38,972 bases of DNA from Acrasis kona (Eukaryota; Heterolobosea; Eutetramitea; Acrasida; Acrasidae): the NCBI GenBank assembly GCA_026419775.2, contig JAOPGA020000382.1:1-38972 (forward strand), given 5' to 3'. Positions 11,173 through 21,560 of this stretch are shown one piece after another; the first letter of the stretch is position 1; every line of letters starts with the position of its first letter. Both the position numbers and the translations under genes were made by a program. A model generated the notes under the pieces. The model worked only from the letters and a program-made list of their open reading frames with translations, searched no databases and had not been told where the DNA came from.

Positions 11173-11496
11173 ACTCAACATTATACAAATTACTCTTCTT
11201 CTTCTTTTGTCGCTAGGATATCGAATAACACGTGCGTCAGTCCCTACGGAGTTAGTCCTATTCAATAGAGGTTTTGACTGGGAAATCAGTCAATTGGCTC
11301 TGTCACTACCTTTTTTAGTAGTACATGAAATTTCCTCGGACTGGAGTTCCATTACGGAGAATATGGGTTGTGTTCAAAGTACCAAGTGTGTGAAGATTAT
11401 CAACCAATGAGCTATTTTTAGTCGTAATACACAGCCATAAATAGAAGGAACAGAACGTTCTTCCTTTATTTTTAATTTTTGAAAAAGAAGCAACAC
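11173..11496. other. Intergenic, promoter of the ethanolamine kinase
   Basis: 324 bp. A plus frame at 11141-11410 with a hydrophobic stretch overlaps the kinase tail in another frame; I regard it as chance. An E-box-like CACGTG lies at about 11229. Nothing else is seen. Confidence 0.4.
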
Positions 11497-12594
11497 ATGA
11501 ACCCCAGAGAACCAATAAACCTAAAGAACTTTGACATCGACATCAAAAAGAGCTCATTTGAGGTTGAGCAAGCTGTGACCTCACTGTGCCAACAACTTTT
11601 CGCTGTCACGTCTAGCAGCGATTGTGAAGTAAAGAGGTTACAAGGTGGCACAACCAACCAACTTTTTCTTTTACACGTCCTTAGTCAACACAGAACAGTC
11701 CTTGTTCGTATTTTCGGCCACAAGACAAGCGACTTGATCGATAGAGATGCAGAGATATGGTATCTACTTAAAATTAACAGTACTAACCCAGAAAAAGTAC
11801 CGGAAGTCCATTGTAGATTCGCTAATGGTCTTGTTTATGAGTACATAACTGGAGCATCTATACAGCCACAGAGCATGCCTCTGCATTATGAACAAATTGC
11901 AAGAGAAATGGCCGGGTGGCATCTTATTGAGGTCGAGCCATTCAACAAGAAGGAAAACAAGAAGCCCGTCATTTTTCAAACAACATACTCGTGGATTCGC
12001 CAAGCCCGTTTAGCGCAGGTCGAGACTGTTCTAGAACTACCTTTAACACTGGACGAAATTGAGGCAGAAGTGAAGGAGATCGAAAAGCTTGTATTGCAGA
12101 AACAATATCCAGTCACCTTTTGTCATAATGACCTTACTTATGGTAACATTGTATATGATGATGAAAAGAACCACGTCCGCTTCATCGACTATGAATATTG
12201 CGGTTATAACTATAGAGGTTTCGACCTAGGGAATCACTTTTGCGAGTACACAGGATTAGATCCTATGGACATTAATAAGTATCCAAGCAAGGAACACAGA
12301 AGAGCTTTTCTTTTCGAATATTTGACCGCATTCAAACAAAAATCGGAAGAAAAACAAGAGGTCACGGTGACCGAACAAGAGTTGGATAGTTTATGTGAAG
12401 AGGCCGATATTTTTGCTCTCATGAGCAACTTACAATGGTCAGCGTGGGCGCTAGTGCAGCAGAGACACAGTTTATTGAGTCTAAAATGGAACCAAACCGA
12501 GGAGAATTGGTATCAAGGCTACACAAGGACACGACTCCAATGGTATTTGAGTCTAAAGGATCAAATGATGGAATCATGTAACAACGAAATGTAA
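11497..12594 (+). CDS. ETNK: Ethanolamine kinase
   Basis: Phosphorylates ethanolamine (some relatives also choline) with ATP as the first step of the CDP-ethanolamine (Kennedy) route to phosphatidylethanolamine, in the cytosol. Single exon, 365 aa, close to the family length. Visible motifs: GGTTNQLFLL with VLVRIFG (ATP-binding lobe), the Brenner motif CHNDLTYGNIVYD at residues 209-221 with its catalytic Asp, and IDYEYCGYNYRGFDLGNHFCEY at about 230-251, the choline/ethanolamine kinase signature. The NYRGFDLGNHF form favours ethanolamine kinase over choline kinase, though substrate choice is not certain from sequence. Start: the first ATG, MNPREP. It converges on the RAD5-like gene, with 40 bp between the stops. 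Confidence 0.93.
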   Translation: MNPREPINLKNFDIDIKKSSFEVEQAVTSLCQQLFAVTSSSDCEVKRLQGGTTNQLFLLHVLSQHRTVLVRIFGHKTSDLIDRDAEIWYLLKINSTNPEKVPEVHCRFANGLVYEYITGASIQPQSMPLHYEQIAREMAGWHLIEVEPFNKKENKKPVIFQTTYSWIRQARLAQVETVLELPLTLDEIEAEVKEIEKLVLQKQYPVTFCHNDLTYGNIVYDDEKNHVRFIDYEYCGYNYRGFDLGNHFCEYTGLDPMDINKYPSKEHRRAFLFEYLTAFKQKSEEKQEVTVTEQELDSLCEEADIFALMSNLQWSAWALVQQRHSLLSLKWNQTEENWYQGYTRTRLQWYLSLKDQMMESCNNEM

Positions 12595-12634
12595 TACTAA
12601 TAAAAATTTTTCATAAATTGAATCAATAAAAATT

Positions 12635-15600
12635 TTACAACATGAACAACTTCTCCAAATCCTTGACACGCACCACCTTGGCATCCTTCTTGGTCATACC
12701 AAATCCACCATCATTAAATCCAGAGTCATCATCCGCATCCAAATCAACTGCAGTGTAATCGTCCTCCTCCTCTTCCACCACATCTTCGTCATCTCTCTCG
12801 CCCTCTTCTTTGAATCCATCCTCGTTCTCATTCTCGTCGTGAGTGCTGCCGTCCAGCGCATTCTTGGCCACCTGGCTCTTGCTCTTTTGCAACATTAATA
12901 TTCTCTCCTCCACCGAGTTCTTGATCACGAAGCGAACCACGGTGACCGGCTTGTCCTGACCAATACGATGCACGCGATCGATGGCTTGGTCCTCGATGGC
13001 AGGATTCCACCACGGATCCAACAAGAACACATGAGTGGCCCACACCAAGTTCAAACCGACGCCTCCCACCTTCAAACTAATCAAGCACACGGCTAGATCG
13101 GGTTCGTTCTTAAAGTTGCTGACCGCAATCTCTCTGTCCTTCCTCTGCATGCTTCCGTCCAACCTGACGCATCCAATCTTTGCTCTCTTGAGCGCAATCT
13201 CCACCAAGTTCAACATGCTGGTCCACTGACTAAACACCACGCTCTTTTCGCTGTGCTTAATCTTGTTCACATAGTCGCACAGGGTGCTAATCTTTGTGCT
13301 GGTTCTCCACTTGTTGGTCATGTATTCCTTGACGTCGATCAGTCCCTTGTCGATGGCCTCTTGTTTCTTTTTTCCTACTTTGCGCTTGCTGGTGGTGGTG
13401 GTGGCGGCGGTATCTGGTGCCTTGTCCTTGATGACCGGCACCGTGGCACCCAATTCATTCTCCACAAAGTCATAATCATCGTCGCTCTCGCTCTCTGGAT
13501 TGGCAGCGCTCTTGTTCTTTGCGTTCATCTTCAAGACCTCCGGTAACATTGGTAATATTTGATCGTAGATTTGAAAATCAGTCTTTTGAACAAAATCCTC
13601 CAAGAATCCCTTCATGGTGCTCCTCTCGTTCTTTTTTTGAAACGAAGTGATGATCAGTGCAGGGTGATCGCACACTTGTCTCAAATGCAACAACATTTCC
13701 AAAATGTTTGCATAATTCTTCAACACGGTGCCGCTCTGAACGAACTCATCGAATTTACTCTTTGCGTATTCGTATAAACTCTTGTAGAACAGTGCCTCTG
13801 CCTCGCTAAACACCAATTCCATGGTGGATATCTTCTTCGGAGGCAATCTCACCAAGGTCTGTCCGTTCACCTTCTTGTTCTTTGTTCTGCGAATCAATAG
13901 TTCGCTAATGACCAGAGACAGTGCCTCTGCAGCCTTCTTGTCCTTCTTTTCGAAGGGCTTGCCAATGTACTTGCTCCACCACCTCCAGTCGCCGTGCGGC
14001 GTGACCTTGAGGAATTGGAACAAGCTGAACAAGTCATCAATGTCGTTTTGGATGGGAGTGCCGGTCACTGCCCACCTGCGATTAGCATCCACCGCGCTGC
14101 TCGCTCTGCTCTGTTGTGATTTTCTATTCTTGATGTTGTGAGCTTCGTCCAGCACCACTCTGTAGAACTGTAGTTGATACATTGGCGATATTTCTCTCTC
14201 CACCTTTTTATCTACATTCTTGTTTCTCTTGCTGGTGCTGTCCGTGAAGGTCTTGCCGTATTCGAATGCCAAGGTGTTGTAGGTGGTGATGATCACGTCA
14301 AAGGTGAGCAGCGTTGCAATGTCCTTGATGCGCCTGCTGCCCTGGTACACGTATACTTTGAGCGATGGATTGGTGTATCGCTCGATTTCTCTCTTCCATT
14401 GATCAACAATGATGAGCGGAGTGACCACTAGCGTGGCCTTGGATACGAATTTGCGTTCCTTGTTGGGCTGTGTGCTTGGATTGCTTCCCAATCGATTGGA
14501 TGCGATGAGTGCGATAATCTCTACCGTCTTTCCGAGACCCATTTCATCGGCCAGAATGCCGCCCCTTGGATCCGGTGGTGCTGGTACGAACTTTGTGGTC
14601 AAGATGCCATTCAATGAGCTGTAATAGTACTTTGTGAGATCTGGGAACGTACGTTCTTGATATAATGGATTCAACTTGTTCTTGACGTCGCTGTTCTTTC
14701 CTTGTTTCTCTCTATCCAGCATCCACTTGAGCGCAGTCTTTTGGTAGTTTCTCAAATTGACGCACAAGATCTCTGGCGTGGATATTTCGACGCTCTTCTT
14801 GTTCTTTTTCTTCTTCTTGTTGTAATACTCTTCGTCCTCGCTGCTGCTAAAGTCGCTATCGGATCCACTTTGCGTCGTTCTTTTCTTCTTCTTCTTCCTC
14901 ATCGTCATCTACTGTTTGTGTCATGCTCTCGTAGATTTGCTCCAATTGTTGCTCTTGGTTATTCTGTCCATTGTTGTTCTGTGGTGCATCAGAGTCGCCG
15001 ACGCTAATGTATTCGTCGACGTCGAGATCGTCATCCAAGTCGCTCAAATTCTCCTCCTCGTCTTCGTATACGCGCGAATCGGTAACGTCAACATTTCCAG
15101 GGAATCTTCTTGCTTTGGCTAATTGCTCTCTTGATCTTGGTTTCTGTTTGTCCAAGAACTCAAATAGCTTTTTAAAGTATACTCTCTTAATGTCGATCCT
15201 TCGTTGCTCTGGATTCTGTGGACTGGCAATCGCGGGCGTCATGCTGTTGGCGTTGGCATTGTTGTTGGCATCCAATACATCAATATCGGAGGTGAGGCTC
15301 ATCTCTTGGAAGGGATCAGTGGTAATTGCCTTCTTGGTCACGAATATGCGCATGTTCACCATGCTACTGCTGGCGTCGCCAACTTCTAGATTGATCTGTA
15401 TCAACTTTTCTTGTAAGAGAGGAATCAAGGCACCTGTGGCCTCAGTGGTGGCCAATGTGCCCACGTGGTCCTTCTTGTTGCCTGATGCATGGACGGTGAT
15501 GGGATCGAATTGAGGTTCTGTTGATACAAACGCTTTGAGCTCTGCAGTGTCCTTTCCCTCTTGGTCTCCTTTTGTCTTTTGCATTTGTTGGAGTTGAAAG

Positions 15601-16438
15601 TGCTGGCTCCACAACTGAGGACTTGTGATGAGGATCTCATTTCTAACAGTCGCCAAGTACTTTGGCCATATTTTACCGGGCTTGACGCTCACATCACACA
15701 AATTCTTGAGGTTAGTAGGGACGTATATTGGCTTTCTAACGGGTACGCCCATGCCCATGTTCAAGAATTGAGGCTGGAACGACATGTTTGGTGGTCTCGT
15801 GAGTGGCGATTGAATGATTTGACCTATTTGGCCCATCTGTCCCATTTGACCCATCTGACCCATCATGGGCGACATCATCTGTGGCATGCCACCTGGAGGT
15901 AGCATGGTTAACATTGATTGCCCATTAGGAGGACCATTATTAACATTCACTAGTCCCACTCCTGATACCAACTTCTTTAAAGTAGCGCCGGCGGATATTG
16001 GGGTAGGTGGTCCTTTGTTTAGCGTTAGTTGTGTGATGTTTGATCCGTTATTTAATACAAATTGTTGGCCCATCTGTATGTTGCCTACATTTGGATTAAA
16101 AACTGTCGGCTGTGGTAGAGGAGGTGGTTGTATCTTTACATTGTTGCCTATTGTATTAACCGGTGCCGTTTTTAAAACAGCTTTGAAATGGGGTGACGGT
16201 TGTTCTACTTTTAAAAATGGGAGTCCTTGTGGCGGAGCTGATGTTGATGTTGTGGAGGAGGAGCTCGCAAAAATTGGTGTTCCCTCATTCTTTATATTTT
16301 CAATTACTTTATTGGCGTCACTGCCGGAGTGCTATTATCAAGGGTAGATAATACATAGTCTAGATCTAGATCGTCATCTAGCAGGTCTGCAGTATTGTCA
16401 ATTAGAGAGTCAATGTCGTCAAGATTTAAATCTGACAT
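12635..16438 (-). CDS. RAD5: RAD5/HLTF-type HIRAN-SNF2 ATPase lacking a RING finger
   Basis: RAD5/HLTF proteins remodel stalled replication forks; most also act as ubiquitin ligases on PCNA. Exon 1 (16438-16322) encodes an acidic start; a 32-nt intron at 16290-16321 leads to exon 2. A Gln/Gly/Met-rich stretch is followed by a HIRAN domain (FDPITVHASGNKKDHVGTL...ALIPLLQEKL) that binds 3' DNA ends in relatives. The SNF2 core has GGILADEMGLGKT, VVLDEAHNIKN, AVTGTPIQN, VVFSQWTSMLNL and DPWWNPAIEDQAIDRVHRIGQ. Between LRQVCDHPALI and the helicase C-lobe, where RAD5, RAD16 and HLTF carry a C3HC4 RING, there is only an acidic/basic linker. The HIRAN frame ends at 14856 and the SNF2 frame opens with an ATG at 14908, so they overlap by 53 bp in a (GAA)n tract. 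Joining needs a net one-base change. Two separate genes are possible. Joined length is about 1,255 aa. Confidence 0.83.
15815..15870. repeat. 9-bp coding minisatellite in the RAD5-like gene
   Basis: Imperfect repeats of a CCCATCTGA/CCCATTTGA unit encode MGQMGQMGQ/MGQIGQ on the minus strand, inside the disordered N-terminal region before the HIRAN domain. Likely length-variable between strains (inference). Confidence 0.6.
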
Positions 16439-17164
16439 GGCGTTTTAAATTATTATCCAGCAACCGAAAAAAGTGCCTTGTTGGGGTTCGTTATGCAGCG
16501 AAAAGTATTCTTTATAATATTAGACAATAACTTATTACCGAGTTGATTTTTTGTCCGGCCTGTGGTTTACGTTTCTGCTGCGTCCAAGAGATGCATCAGG
16601 ATGGTGAATCACAAGCCGAAATCTTTTAATATATTTAACACAATGATGATTGGTTGGAGCCAGGTTGACAAGAAGTTAATTTGAACCGTGCCACCAATGG
16701 TCATAAACAAAGCAAATAAGTCTACGTTGACTAAAATCAAAGACATGGAATCATGACAATTGATAATAACGAAGATAGTGTTATGTACTGAGAAGTGAAA
16801 CACGGAGAGCACTTTTATCAAAGAGTGTGTAACACATCTATACATTTTTTCTGTGATGGAAGGAAGATTGGAATTTTATGCTAAAATGAGCAAATGAATT
16901 TTGAAGGGCAATGACCATTACCACATTAACGAGCTTGCTGTCAAAAAATAAAAATAATCTTACATTCATTAAATTATTATTCTCCACCTTTATAATGAGG
17001 ATAAGACTTATGACTACTAAACATACGTTTTTCACACGATCTGGTCTTTTTGTTGTTGTCTTGATGAGTGAGTGAACAGCGTTCATTTTTACCAACGCGT
17101 TCAATAATACATTACAACCAAACATGTGAAAAAGTTCAAATAAAAGTTTGAGGACAAACAACAA
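16439..17164. other. Divergent region with an unresolved small membrane-protein candidate (minus strand)
   Basis: The 726 bp between the RAD5-like and DDX54 starts are not empty on the minus strand. An ATG at 17085 opens MNAVHSLIKTTTKRPDRVKN. It is followed by a 39-nt GTATGT...AG stretch that would splice in frame, then more open frame to 16838. A second, overlapping frame (16845-16609) is hydrophobic (VDLFALFMTIGG, IIIVLNILKDFGL). Several intron-like GT...AG segments of 26-47 nt occur, but I could not find one model that joins all parts in frame. It may be a short two-membrane-span protein or a decayed gene. No family recognised. Confidence 0.3.
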
Positions 17165-19912
17165 ATGTCTGACTCTATCCCTGGATTTGATTTTGTGGAC
17201 AATAGTGCTGCTCAATCTTCTGAAGATGAATATGATGATGACGAGGAAGATGTTGGAAGCCAAAAACAATCAAATGTAAAACACACAGTGGAATTTGAGG
17301 GAGAAGAGCCAGAGGATCCCGCTGAAAAGAAGAAGAAAAAGAAGAAAAAGCCTAGCGCTGGAGGGTTTGCGGCCATGAATTTATCGCCTCAAATCCTTAA
17401 AGGAATCAAGAAAAAAGGATACAGATTCCCCACACCCATTCAAAGGAAAGCCATTCCTGTAATTTTAACTGGAAAGGACATTGTGGCCATGGCCAGAACT
17501 GGTTCCGGTAAAACAGCCACATTCTTGATTCCAATGATACAGCAACTCAAATGTGAGCATTCTAAGAAGGTTGGTTGTCGTGCACTTATAATTTCCCCAA
17601 CTAGAGAATTGGCAATGCAAACTGCCAAGTTCTTCAAGCAACTCGGAGGAGAAACAACAGACCTACGTTACACAATTCTAGTCGGAGGTGACAGCATGGA
17701 TAACCAATTCAGCGATTTGTCGAACAATCCAGACATCATCATTTGCACACCAGGTCGTCTGCTCCACATTATCAGCGAGACTGGATTGTCTCTCAAAGCA
17801 ATCGAATACGTAGTACTGGATGAAGCTGATCGTTTGTTCGAGATGGGCTTGGGAGAACAGGTCACAGAAATTGCTTCGAAACTTCCAACACCAAGACAAA
17901 CGCTCTTGTTCAGCGCCACCATGCCAGCAGAATTGGTAGAATTCACCAAAGCAGGTCTCAACTCTCCAACACTGGTTCGTCTAGATTCAGAATCTAAAAT
18001 TAGCGATCAGCTCAAGATCAACTTTTTGTGCGTTCGTTCGCAAGAAAAGGATGCGTGTTTGATTTACTTGTTGAGGGAGTTGATTTCAGCCAATCAACTA
18101 ACCATCCTGTTCGCGTCGACCAAACATCACGTGGATTACTTGCATGGACTATTGACCCACTTCTCCATCGAAAGCACAATCATTTACGGAACGATGGACC
18201 AAGAAGCGAGAAGGAACAATCTGCACAAATTCAGAATGGGTCGCATAAAATTACTCATCGTGACCGATGTGGCAGCGAGAGGCATCGACATTCCATTGCT
18301 AGACAATGTGGTGAATTATGATTTCCCGTCCAAACCCAAATTGTTCATTCACAGAGTGGGAAGAGCAGCGAGAGCCGGTCGCAGCGGCTGTGCTTATTCT
18401 TTGGTTCAGATGGACGAATTGCCCTACATGGTAGATTTACATTTATTCTTGGGTCGCTCGTTGAAGGGCGCACCTTCGTCGGAAGAGGCAGCACAGATCG
18501 ATGATGGTCATTATGGAATCGTACCACAAACAGTGATCGACAACGAACACGAAGAGATTACAAAATTACTTCATCAGGACAAACAATTGGAATCGGAGAA
18601 GAATGTGTGCGATCGTGCGTTCAAATTATATTCGCGCACCAGAGCACCGCCCTCGCAGGAAAGCATTCGCAGGGCCAAGGACATTAAGATGGAAGTGCAC
18701 CCGCTGGTCAAGAGCAAATTAGGACGAAAGGATTCCTCCAAAAAGGCATTCAACGATCCCATCGCCCAACATGATTTGATGAATCAACTCAAGAGCTTCA
18801 GGCCCAATCAAACCATTTTCGAATTCGGAACGCAGGGAGGAGAGGAGGCAGCGGTCATGAAGGAAAGAAGAACGTTCAAATCCAACGCCAAATTATTCAA
18901 AACATCAAAAGACGAAAATTCAGATTCTGACAGCGAACAGGATGGTCAACCACAAAACGATCAACCCAAAAAAAAACTATCTCTGGCAGAATCACTTTTG
19001 GACAAGAACCGCAAGAAGGATCGTTTCCTACAATTAGTCAAGAACGAAGCCGATGATGCGCCCAAGAAATCAAACACGTCATTCAAGGATCCAAACTTTT
19101 ACATGAGTTACGAGAGAGCAGGAGACAGTCAACGTAAGATAGAAGACAAAGGATACAGTATCGAAGGAAACATGAACGAAGTACAACCGGCGCGTCAAGT
19201 AATCGAGAACGAACAAGTAGAAGAGAGAATAGATGACATGGTGATGGATCTGAATCCAGAGGACAGGAGCGCCATCAACAACAAGAGCAGAAGTCTGTTG
19301 AAGTGGGATGCGAAGAAGAAGAATTACGTTCGCGTACAATTAGCACCTGGTCAACGCGTGGGAGCGAACGGAAAGATTAGAAACGAAGCAGGTGTTCTCA
19401 TCAAGAAGAAGAAGGGAAAGGAAGCAGAAGAGTTTTACCAAAAGTGGAAGAAGAAGACTCATGGAAGGATTCAACACGTTGGAGAGGAAGAGGAGACCTC
19501 TGGAGCCATTAGTCGAGGATCCGCTGCCAAACAAGTCGCAACCAATGACTATGAAAGCGAAATGAGCGAAGATGAAAATGGAGAGATGGAAACGTTGGTG
19601 AATGGAAAGAAGAGGAAGCGTCTGGGCGATCCTAACAAGAAGAAGAAGAAGGTAAAGGTTGTTCATGGAACGGGCGATGTCAAGAGCGAATTAATCGATG
19701 CCAGTCAAATGAAGAAGAGGAAGAAGGTGGATGCCAAGAAGAAGCGCGCAGAAGATATCAGACAACAAATGAAGAAGCAAGGATATCAAAAGGTGAAACA
19801 AAGATTGGTGAACGAAGGCATGCGGAAGGCTGCTGAAAAGAGACAACAAGCATTCAATAAGAATTCAAAGGTAAAGGTTAAGGTGTTTACGAAGAACAGC
19901 AAGAAGAGATAA
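17165..19912 (+). CDS. DDX54: ATP-dependent RNA helicase DDX54 / Dbp10
   Basis: Nucleolar DEAD-box helicase needed for 60S ribosomal subunit assembly (Dbp10 in yeast). Single exon, 915 aa. After an acidic start and a lysine run come the Q motif (GYRFPTPIQRKAIP, about 85-98), motif I ARTGSGKT (110-117), PTRELA, TPGRLL, VLDEADRLFEMGL (217-229), SATMP, then the second lobe with RGIDIP and HRVGRAARAGR. The region after about residue 650 contains the DBP10 C-terminal domain (FKDPNFYMSYERAGDSQRKI) and a long Lys/Arg-rich tail typical of nucleolar proteins (KKKKGKEAEEFYQKWKKKTHG). Codon choice is GC-richer than in the neighbouring SWIM gene, as expected of a well-expressed gene (inference). The stop lies 4 bp from the eIF2B gamma stop on the other strand. 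Confidence 0.97.
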   Translation: MSDSIPGFDFVDNSAAQSSEDEYDDDEEDVGSQKQSNVKHTVEFEGEEPEDPAEKKKKKKKKPSAGGFAAMNLSPQILKGIKKKGYRFPTPIQRKAIPVILTGKDIVAMARTGSGKTATFLIPMIQQLKCEHSKKVGCRALIISPTRELAMQTAKFFKQLGGETTDLRYTILVGGDSMDNQFSDLSNNPDIIICTPGRLLHIISETGLSLKAIEYVVLDEADRLFEMGLGEQVTEIASKLPTPRQTLLFSATMPAELVEFTKAGLNSPTLVRLDSESKISDQLKINFLCVRSQEKDACLIYLLRELISANQLTILFASTKHHVDYLHGLLTHFSIESTIIYGTMDQEARRNNLHKFRMGRIKLLIVTDVAARGIDIPLLDNVVNYDFPSKPKLFIHRVGRAARAGRSGCAYSLVQMDELPYMVDLHLFLGRSLKGAPSSEEAAQIDDGHYGIVPQTVIDNEHEEITKLLHQDKQLESEKNVCDRAFKLYSRTRAPPSQESIRRAKDIKMEVHPLVKSKLGRKDSSKKAFNDPIAQHDLMNQLKSFRPNQTIFEFGTQGGEEAAVMKERRTFKSNAKLFKTSKDENSDSDSEQDGQPQNDQPKKKLSLAESLLDKNRKKDRFLQLVKNEADDAPKKSNTSFKDPNFYMSYERAGDSQRKIEDKGYSIEGNMNEVQPARQVIENEQVEERIDDMVMDLNPEDRSAINNKSRSLLKWDAKKKNYVRVQLAPGQRVGANGKIRNEAGVLIKKKKGKEAEEFYQKWKKKTHGRIQHVGEEEETSGAISRGSAAKQVATNDYESEMSEDENGEMETLVNGKKRKRLGDPNKKKKKVKVVHGTGDVKSELIDASQMKKRKKVDAKKKRAEDIRQQMKKQGYQKVKQRLVNEGMRKAAEKRQQAFNKNSKVKVKVFTKNSKKR

Positions 19913-19916
19913 TAAA
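19911..19916 (+). terminator. Poly(A) hexamer overlapping the DDX54 stop codon
   Basis: AATAAA begins inside the TAA stop (19910-19912). A transcript cleaved 10-30 nt further on would run antisense into the last exon of eIF2B gamma. Confidence 0.45.
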
Positions 19917-21560
19917 TTAATGTTTATTGCTTAATGCTTCTGCTTTATAATCTCTACCCTCCACTACACATCCTGATGCCACTTGGCAATTGTTCAAATT
20001 TGCAGATGGTTTAATGTCTACATCGCAGCACACGATGCTGTTTTGGATGGTGCAACTAAAAGATTAGAAACGTTAACATCGCTCACGACTTACTTGTCTC
20101 CAATAATAACATTGTTCATAACGACGCTGTTTGCAATCTTGACGTTGGATCCGATTTTAACATTATGTCCCAAGTTACACTTTTTCAATGTAGAGGAAAC
20201 CCTTCTTGACCCTTGTTGAGTTGCCGCTGTTCCAGTATATTGTAGACCCTTTCCGACGATACAATCAGATCCAATTTGTACTTCTTCGCTCGTAGGCGTG
20301 TTGTGATCTTCCGACTTGTCTGTTGACGAATCGGCAGTTGGTGTCGGAGCGTTGGTGATGGATTGATCGTGCATGGATTCGTACAATTTGTATTCGCCCT
20401 TCTTGCTCAATTCTCTGTTCAAATCCATGTAATTATTTAAAGTGTTCGCTCTCTTGATGAGTGCTGGAGATGGAGTTGGTTCGGATGTGTTTTTGGTTGA
20501 TGAGGTTTTGGAAGATGCGCTGACGACGTGCGCGTATATTCTAACCAAATCCAATAAACTATAAGAGCTGCTGCTCATGTCTAGTGCAGGTTGTTGCGTT
20601 CTTGCGATGGACTTGGCGCTGATTCCAGGGAACACTTCGTATTCTTGATTACCAGATTGTTCTTGTTCTGATTCCAAAAATTCCGTCAAGGTCTTGAAGT
20701 TATTGTCTTGTAAATGTCTTTGAAGCTTGTCTTTTACATAGCGTTGAGAGTCGACGAGGAATGGGATCACATGATTCTTGAGGCTGACAAAATCGTTACG
20801 GGACTGTATGAGGTCTGACACCCATCTGCTAAATACGTACAAGTGTGAATCAGCAAAGCTCTTGGACAGCATGACATTTCCCCATTTGCGCATGAATGAT
20901 CTACCGACGGTGACTGATTTTTTGAGTTGGCTGCTTGGCGAAAAATACACCACTCTGGATGGGTTCTTGAACGAATCAGGCCTTTCTAGTGCTGTCGGAG
21001 AGTAATTAACCAACCCAACATAGTCGAGCGCAACATTCTTGTCCTTTTCTTCTCCTTCCTCTTTGGACTTGTGGTTTATGACCATGGTTGCTGATGAGTT
21101 ATGCGACCGATGGATGTTTAATAATTTTACCAATGGCACATCAATAACTAAATCATCACTCATCACTATAAAGTCTGATTTGATGTACTTATGAACATAG
21201 CGTATAGCGTCAGCAGTATCTTCCCCCTCTTCCAAGGTTACTGCGTTGATTGATAGCTTTCCTTTGTAGCCATCTTTTAGGTAGGCATTGATCTTGACGG
21301 AATTCTTCTTGTTCAACACAATAATGACATCTATTTTGTTTAGAAATAATATTCACGCGAAACATGCCTTTTAATCCATTGTGCTCAAGGTATGTGAGTG
21401 GTAGGTGTATCATTGGATAGTTAGCGATAGGTAGTAGAGATTTTGGTGAATCTTCTGTTAGGACCGAAAGTTTGTCCCCCTCATCATCGGACACAATGAT
21501 GGCTTGTAGTTCTAGTGATTGAGTTCTAGCTTCGTCCATTGTGTTGAAAATGAATTTCAT
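19917..21560 (-). CDS. EIF2B3: Translation initiation factor eIF2B, gamma subunit
   Basis: Subunit of the guanine-nucleotide exchange factor that recycles eIF2-GDP; with epsilon it forms the catalytic half. The N-terminal nucleotidyltransferase-like domain is recognisable from DSPKSLLPIANYPMIHLPL and TADAIRYVHKYIKSDFIVMSDDL. The C-terminal left-handed beta-helix repeats are clear (KKCNLGHNVKIGSNVKIANS, NNVIIGDN, QNSIVCCDVDIKP). A 38-nt intron at 20056-20093 precedes the last exon. The first intron is problematic: homology needs GMF followed by VIIVLN, but a GT...AG intron (21331-21356, 26 nt) leaves the wrong frame. A GC...AG intron at 21331-21358 (28 nt) restores it, giving about 525 aa. An indel is the alternative. 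The usual GxGxR nucleotide loop is replaced by SDDEGDK, fitting a non-enzymatic role. Start at 21560, or at 21539 (MDEART). Confidence 0.88.
19923..19928 (-). terminator. Poly(A) hexamer inside the last codons of eIF2B gamma
   Basis: Minus-strand AATAAA forms in-frame Asn-Lys codons just before the His-stop of eIF2B gamma. The sequence is seen; its role is inferred. Confidence 0.4.

Noticed and set aside
13253-13546. Plus-strand glycine-rich and hydrophobic frames opposite the SNF2 gene
   Set aside because: Low-complexity shadows of Lys/Asp/Ala-rich coding on the minus strand; the same holds for frames opposite DDX54 and CCDC112.
14856-16073. TFIIA large subunit
   Set aside because: The Gln/Gly-rich start and acidic end suggested TFIIA alpha/beta, but the conserved C-terminal TFIIA beta-barrel is absent and the middle matches a HIRAN domain followed by a SNF2 frame.
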